From JABDGR01 sp035546135 (GTDB lineage Bacteria; Verrucomicrobiota; Verrucomicrobiia; Opitutales; JABDGR01), in contig DASZWY010000088.1 of the NCBI GenBank assembly GCA_035546135.1, positions 1-10,743 of the forward strand: a stretch of 10,743 nt of DNA, in the 5' to 3' direction. The notes under the pieces were generated by a model. The model saw only the letters and a list, made by a program, of their open reading frames with translations, did no database searches and had not been told where the DNA came from. Shown here one piece after another: positions 6,872 through 10,743 of this stretch. Both the position numbers and the translations under genes were made by a program. Position 1 is the stretch's first letter, and each line of letters opens with the position of its first letter.

Positions 6872-7030
6872 ATGAAATTTCGACCCACGATAAAGAGCAG
6901 CGACCAAGCCTACCTGCTGACCATTCCCGGCATGCGGGCATCCATTCGCAAAGGGGTGGCGACGCCGTTATCGAAGACATCAAAGCAACCAGGCTGGAAA
7001 AAGAGCGGCGCGCTGAGGCCCCGGATTTGA
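6872..7030 (+). pseudogene. Antitoxin-like C-terminal fragment
   Basis: A 52-codon frame starts at ATG 6872, 14 bases after the ATPase stop. Its core AYLLTIPGMRASIRKGVATPL resembles the C-terminal toxin-binding segment that I recall from RelB/Phd-type antitoxins (YLLSIPGM.ESI..G..TPL). No N-terminal DNA-binding domain precedes it, and the tail from about residue 34 (SKTSKQPGW...) departs from the acidic ending usual in such antitoxins. I see no toxin gene in frame after it. It is therefore either a decayed antitoxin or a short unrelated gene. It borders the AT-rich island, where mobile toxin-antitoxin modules often lie. The resemblance is from memory and was not searched. Confidence 0.35.
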
Positions 7031-7066
7031 TCAATAGCCTCCCCAAAGAGCCTCTTTCCAGGATTA

Positions 7067-7759
7067 CTAGTTTTCTGATTTTGAAAAAACATTCTCAGCC
7101 AGACTTTGTGCAATGTGTTCATTTAGCAAATCTGATGGGCCAATAATAACCCAATCGGCATTAGCATGACGGCGATTGTCCTCCCGAGAGCGGATACGCA
7201 ACTCGTCATCTTCGGAAATTAAAACCCCCGCGACTCCGTGCCTGCCGCGCTCATAAATAAAGTTCAACAACTTCTCACGGCCCGATTCCGCCTTTCCCCC
7301 TTCCATCTGCGTTTCGATTTTAAGCAGACCAGCACTCTGAAGCTGATCAATACGACGCATTGCAATTTTTGCACATTTTTTGTGATTAGGATCTTTGTGA
7401 TTTATACTGTTTTTAATCGAGTTGAATTGTATCGTTGTAACAATGATTTTTATTTTCCTCTTTCCGGAAAAGCGATAAAGCATATCAAAGAAATGTTTTT
7501 GCTCTGATCTCGGATCAAGCCAAATTTCCGTGCCGATAACCAAATCACCATTAGAAACTTCCGCTAAATTTCTGGCGAATCTTGCTTCTCGCCTTAATTT
7601 AAGAACATAACGAAATATGCTAACAACAAGGGCTGCGATAAGAGCTATAGCCAAAATCAAAATGGTAATCAAAATTAACCATGAAATAATATGAGCAAGC
7701 ACGTCAACGACAATGTAAAACAAAACAATAAGAATCAAAATTTCAATGACATTGTTCAT
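7067..7759 (-). CDS. Membrane-anchored protein, possible PIN-like domain
   Basis: The 230-residue product begins with two closely spaced hydrophobic stretches (about 5-25 and 26-50), followed by a basic stop-transfer segment (KLRREARFAR) that suggests a cytoplasmic C-terminal domain. That domain reads like a diverged PIN-type fold. A strand VIGTEIWLD (74-82) sits where PIN proteins have DTSxW, followed by strand KIKIIVTT (102-109), a helix RRIDQLQSAGLL (135-146), GVLISEDDELR (178-188) in the position of the usual TxDxxL, and a closing WVIIGPSDLL (203-212). The first conserved Asp appears as Glu78 and the Glu after the second strand is absent, so nuclease activity is uncertain. ATG at 7759 is the first start; no clear SD. 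The AT-rich codon use differs strongly from every neighbour. I recognise no named family; PIN-like is inference. Confidence 0.75.
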   Translation of the reverse strand: MNNVIEILILIVLFYIVVDVLAHIISWLILITILILAIALIAALVVSIFRYVLKLRREARFARNLAEVSNGDLVIGTEIWLDPRSEQKHFFDMLYRFSGKRKIKIIVTTIQFNSIKNSINHKDPNHKKCAKIAMRRIDQLQSAGLLKIETQMEGGKAESGREKLLNFIYERGRHGVAGVLISEDDELRIRSREDNRRHANADWVIIGPSDLLNEHIAQSLAENVFSKSEN

Positions 7760-7781
7760 GCAAAATTATGAATTTTCTTAA

Positions 7782-7787
7782 ATTATA
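7782..7787 (-). promoter_or_regulatory. Likely -10 box for the island gene
   Basis: On the minus strand 7787-7782 reads TATAAT, a perfect -10 hexamer, about 22 bases upstream of the ATG at 7759. No good -35 hexamer is found 16-18 bases further upstream. Because the region is very AT-rich, a chance match is quite possible. Confidence 0.35.
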
Positions 7788-7834
7788 AAATTTCAGCGAA
7801 CAAAATCTCATGAATAATAAAATAAATGAAGGCT

Positions 7835-9934
<2,100 letters not shown>

Positions 9935-9936
9935 AT

Positions 9937-9951
9937 TTAAAAGTCTTTTAA
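9937..9951. promoter_or_regulatory. Perfect 15-bp palindrome immediately upstream of ispG
   Basis: TTAAAAG-T-CTTTTAA is a perfect 7-1-7 inverted repeat ending two bases before the ispG start codon on the minus strand. It could be an operator, or its AT-rich sequence could supply the -10 region of a short-leader promoter. It shares only five of seven half-site bases with the PerR consensus. Function is unknown. Confidence 0.35.
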
Positions 9952-10080
9952 CGAACCCACGGACAAAAGGCACGGCGAAAATCAAAGCTTGGGGGCATTC
10001 CTTGGGAAGGAGCCTGAGGGATAAAGGCAAAATGGCCGGCATCCCTTGCGAAAGCAATTTCCCGCCGTAATGTTTAAAGC
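9952..10080. other. Intergenic region between ispG and the lipoprotein gene
   Basis: The rest of the divergent spacer must hold promoters for both genes. Weak inverted repeats occur at 9999-10011 (TCCTT-GGG-AAGGA) and 10046-10057 (TTGC-GAAA-GCAA, a 4-bp stem with a GNRA-type loop). For the lipoprotein gene, TTGCGA at 10046-10051 and TAATGT at 10068-10073 make a poor -35/-10 pair with 16 bases between. No SD precedes the ATG at 10081. Confidence 0.3.
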
Positions 10081-10740
10081 ATGAAACCAACATTCCCTGC
10101 CAAAAAACCGTCGGTTTGGACCAATTTTGCCCTCTCGGCCTTGGCTTTGGCCACAGCGGCCGTGATGAACATCGGCGGATGCCAAAGCGATTCCACCACC
10201 CCAGGGACGGTCTCGGGCACGAGTTCGTCAACCGTGAGCGGGACAGTCTCCGGCACCTCCTCGCCCACAACCTCGGGCACCGTTTCGGGTACGTCGTCGC
10301 CCACCACCTCGGGCACGGTCTCAGGCACGAGTTCGCCCACCGCATCCGGCACCACCACAAGCACCATCTCCACGGCCAACCCGCCCACGCCACCCGTGCA
10401 ACCGACATTGCCCACGCCAGGCATCACCGGCACCGACCCGGGCACTCAGCCGCCGATGACTCCGGGCAATTCAACTCCGAACGAGCCGCCGACGGAAACG
10501 CCCACCAACCCGATGCCGGGCACGCCCACCAGCCCGGGCAATGACACGCCCACCAATCCCGGCAATGGCACACCCGCGAATCCAGGTAACGGCACCCCGA
10601 GTAATCCCGGGAATGGCACACCGAGCAGTCCAAGCAGTTACGGTCCGGGAAGTTATTCGAGCCCTGGCAACAGCACCGGCGTCAGCAGCTATGGCAATGG
10701 GACTTATCAGAGCGCGGGGTCCGGCAATGCCACCCATTGA
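10081..10740 (+). CDS. Ser/Thr/Pro/Gly-rich repeat lipoprotein
   Basis: The 219-residue product looks exported. A basic N-terminus (MKPTFPAKKP) is followed by a hydrophobic stretch at about 14-31 and a lipobox-like IGGC ending at C34, the expected lipidation site. All that follows is low-complexity. A 12-residue repeat GTVSGTSSPTTS is present in four copies at 42-89, then a Pro/Thr-rich linker at 90-150, then four copies of an 8-residue repeat NPGNGTPS at 151-182, and a Ser/Tyr/Gly/Asn-rich tail ending GSGNATH. There is no folded domain, catalytic motif or cell-wall anchor. It probably forms an extended, disordered tether in the envelope or outside the cell. The family is not recognised; such repeats diverge too quickly to name. 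The start ATG at 10081 is the only one preceding the signal sequence. It is divergent from ispG and ends three bases before the window edge. Confidence 0.72.
   Translation: MKPTFPAKKPSVWTNFALSALALATAAVMNIGGCQSDSTTPGTVSGTSSSTVSGTVSGTSSPTTSGTVSGTSSPTTSGTVSGTSSPTASGTTTSTISTANPPTPPVQPTLPTPGITGTDPGTQPPMTPGNSTPNEPPTETPTNPMPGTPTSPGNDTPTNPGNGTPANPGNGTPSNPGNGTPSSPSSYGPGSYSSPGNSTGVSSYGNGTYQSAGSGNATH
10204..10347 (+). repeat. Four tandem 36-bp coding repeats
   Basis: Four in-frame 36-base units encode GTVSGTSSSTVS, GTVSGTSSPTTS (twice) and GTVSGTSSPTAS. The DNA copies differ at several synonymous third positions while the protein sequence is nearly constant, suggesting an old duplication kept at the protein level rather than a fresh slippage event. 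Confidence 0.85.
10531..10626 (+). repeat. Four tandem 24-bp coding repeats
   Basis: Four in-frame 24-base units encode SPGNDTPT, NPGNGTPA, NPGNGTPS and NPGNGTPS. They vary at both synonymous and last-residue positions. This is a second, unrelated repeat type within the same lipoprotein gene. Confidence 0.8.
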
Positions 10741-10743
10741 AAC

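Larger units (their letters stand above)
7050..7834. other. AT-rich island, probably horizontally acquired
   Basis: Base composition falls abruptly from GC-rich to AT-rich near 7050 and returns at the ispG stop codon (7835). One sampled 60-base line (7381-7440) has only 17 G or C. The island holds a single minus-strand gene rich in Ile, Lys and Asn codons plus its upstream region. It lies between the 3' ends of the ATPase gene and ispG, a neutral insertion site. I find no transposase, tRNA or clear flanking direct repeat. Confidence 0.6.

Noticed and set aside
7017..7147. Alternative plus-strand frame crossing the composition break into the island gene
   Set aside because: It has no start codon of its own, overlaps the 3' end of the minus-strand island gene and changes composition midway.
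10046..10057. Small hairpin TTGC-GAAA-GCAA as a terminator
   Set aside because: The 4-bp stem is too short, and no gene ends upstream in a suitable orientation.
10204..10347. CRISPR-like array of 36-bp units
   Set aside because: The units are contiguous without spacers, vary at synonymous positions and stay in one reading frame, so they are protein repeats.
9935..10408. N-terminal extension of IspG by 158 codons
   Set aside because: The extension is the antisense of the repeat lipoprotein gene and has an unlikely Trp/Arg/Cys-rich composition. IspG homology starts just after ATG 9934.

Overview
The window is bacterial chromosome of high GC content, roughly two thirds G+C by eye, interrupted by one sharply AT-rich stretch at about 7050-7834. 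A long-form IspG with a large inserted domain, an actinobacterial-like ClpS followed by a DUF2017 gene, sparse Shine-Dalgarno sequences and TTCAA-type intergenic repeats together suggest Verrucomicrobiota or a relative in the PVC group. That placement is inference from gene content and was not computed.

Layout. Positions 1-162 hold the 5' part of an unrecognised minus-strand gene that leaves the window, with a plausible promoter at 185-214. mnmA (tRNA 2-thiouridylase) lies on the plus strand at 281-1369. It converges, with 4 bases between, on a minus-strand cluster that in transcription order reads clpS (4445-4116), a DUF2017 gene overlapping clpS by 8 bases (4123-3614), a 50-base spacer with a TTCAA repeat, recN (3563-1893), and a small four-helix membrane protein built from an internal duplication (1832-1374). 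Divergent from clpS is a P1B-4-type cation-exporting ATPase (4578-6857). Its likely promoter contains a perfect 7-1-7 palindrome of the Fur/PerR type.

Downstream of the ATPase is a short antitoxin-like fragment (6872-7030). The AT-rich island then carries one minus-strand gene for a membrane-anchored protein with a possible PIN-like domain (7759-7067). Long-form ispG (MEP isoprenoid pathway) fills 9934-7835 on the minus strand, with a perfect 15-bp palindrome directly before its start codon. The window ends with a divergent gene for a Ser/Thr/Pro/Gly-rich repeat lipoprotein (10081-10740).

How the genes relate. Most are core functions: tRNA thiolation, N-degron proteolysis, double-strand-break repair and isoprenoid synthesis. 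The two parts of most regulatory or accessory interest are the metal-export ATPase with its predicted Fur-family operator, and the AT-rich insertion next to an antitoxin-like remnant. I see no clear-cut new multi-gene system. No rRNA, tRNA, CRISPR array or insertion sequence was recognised.
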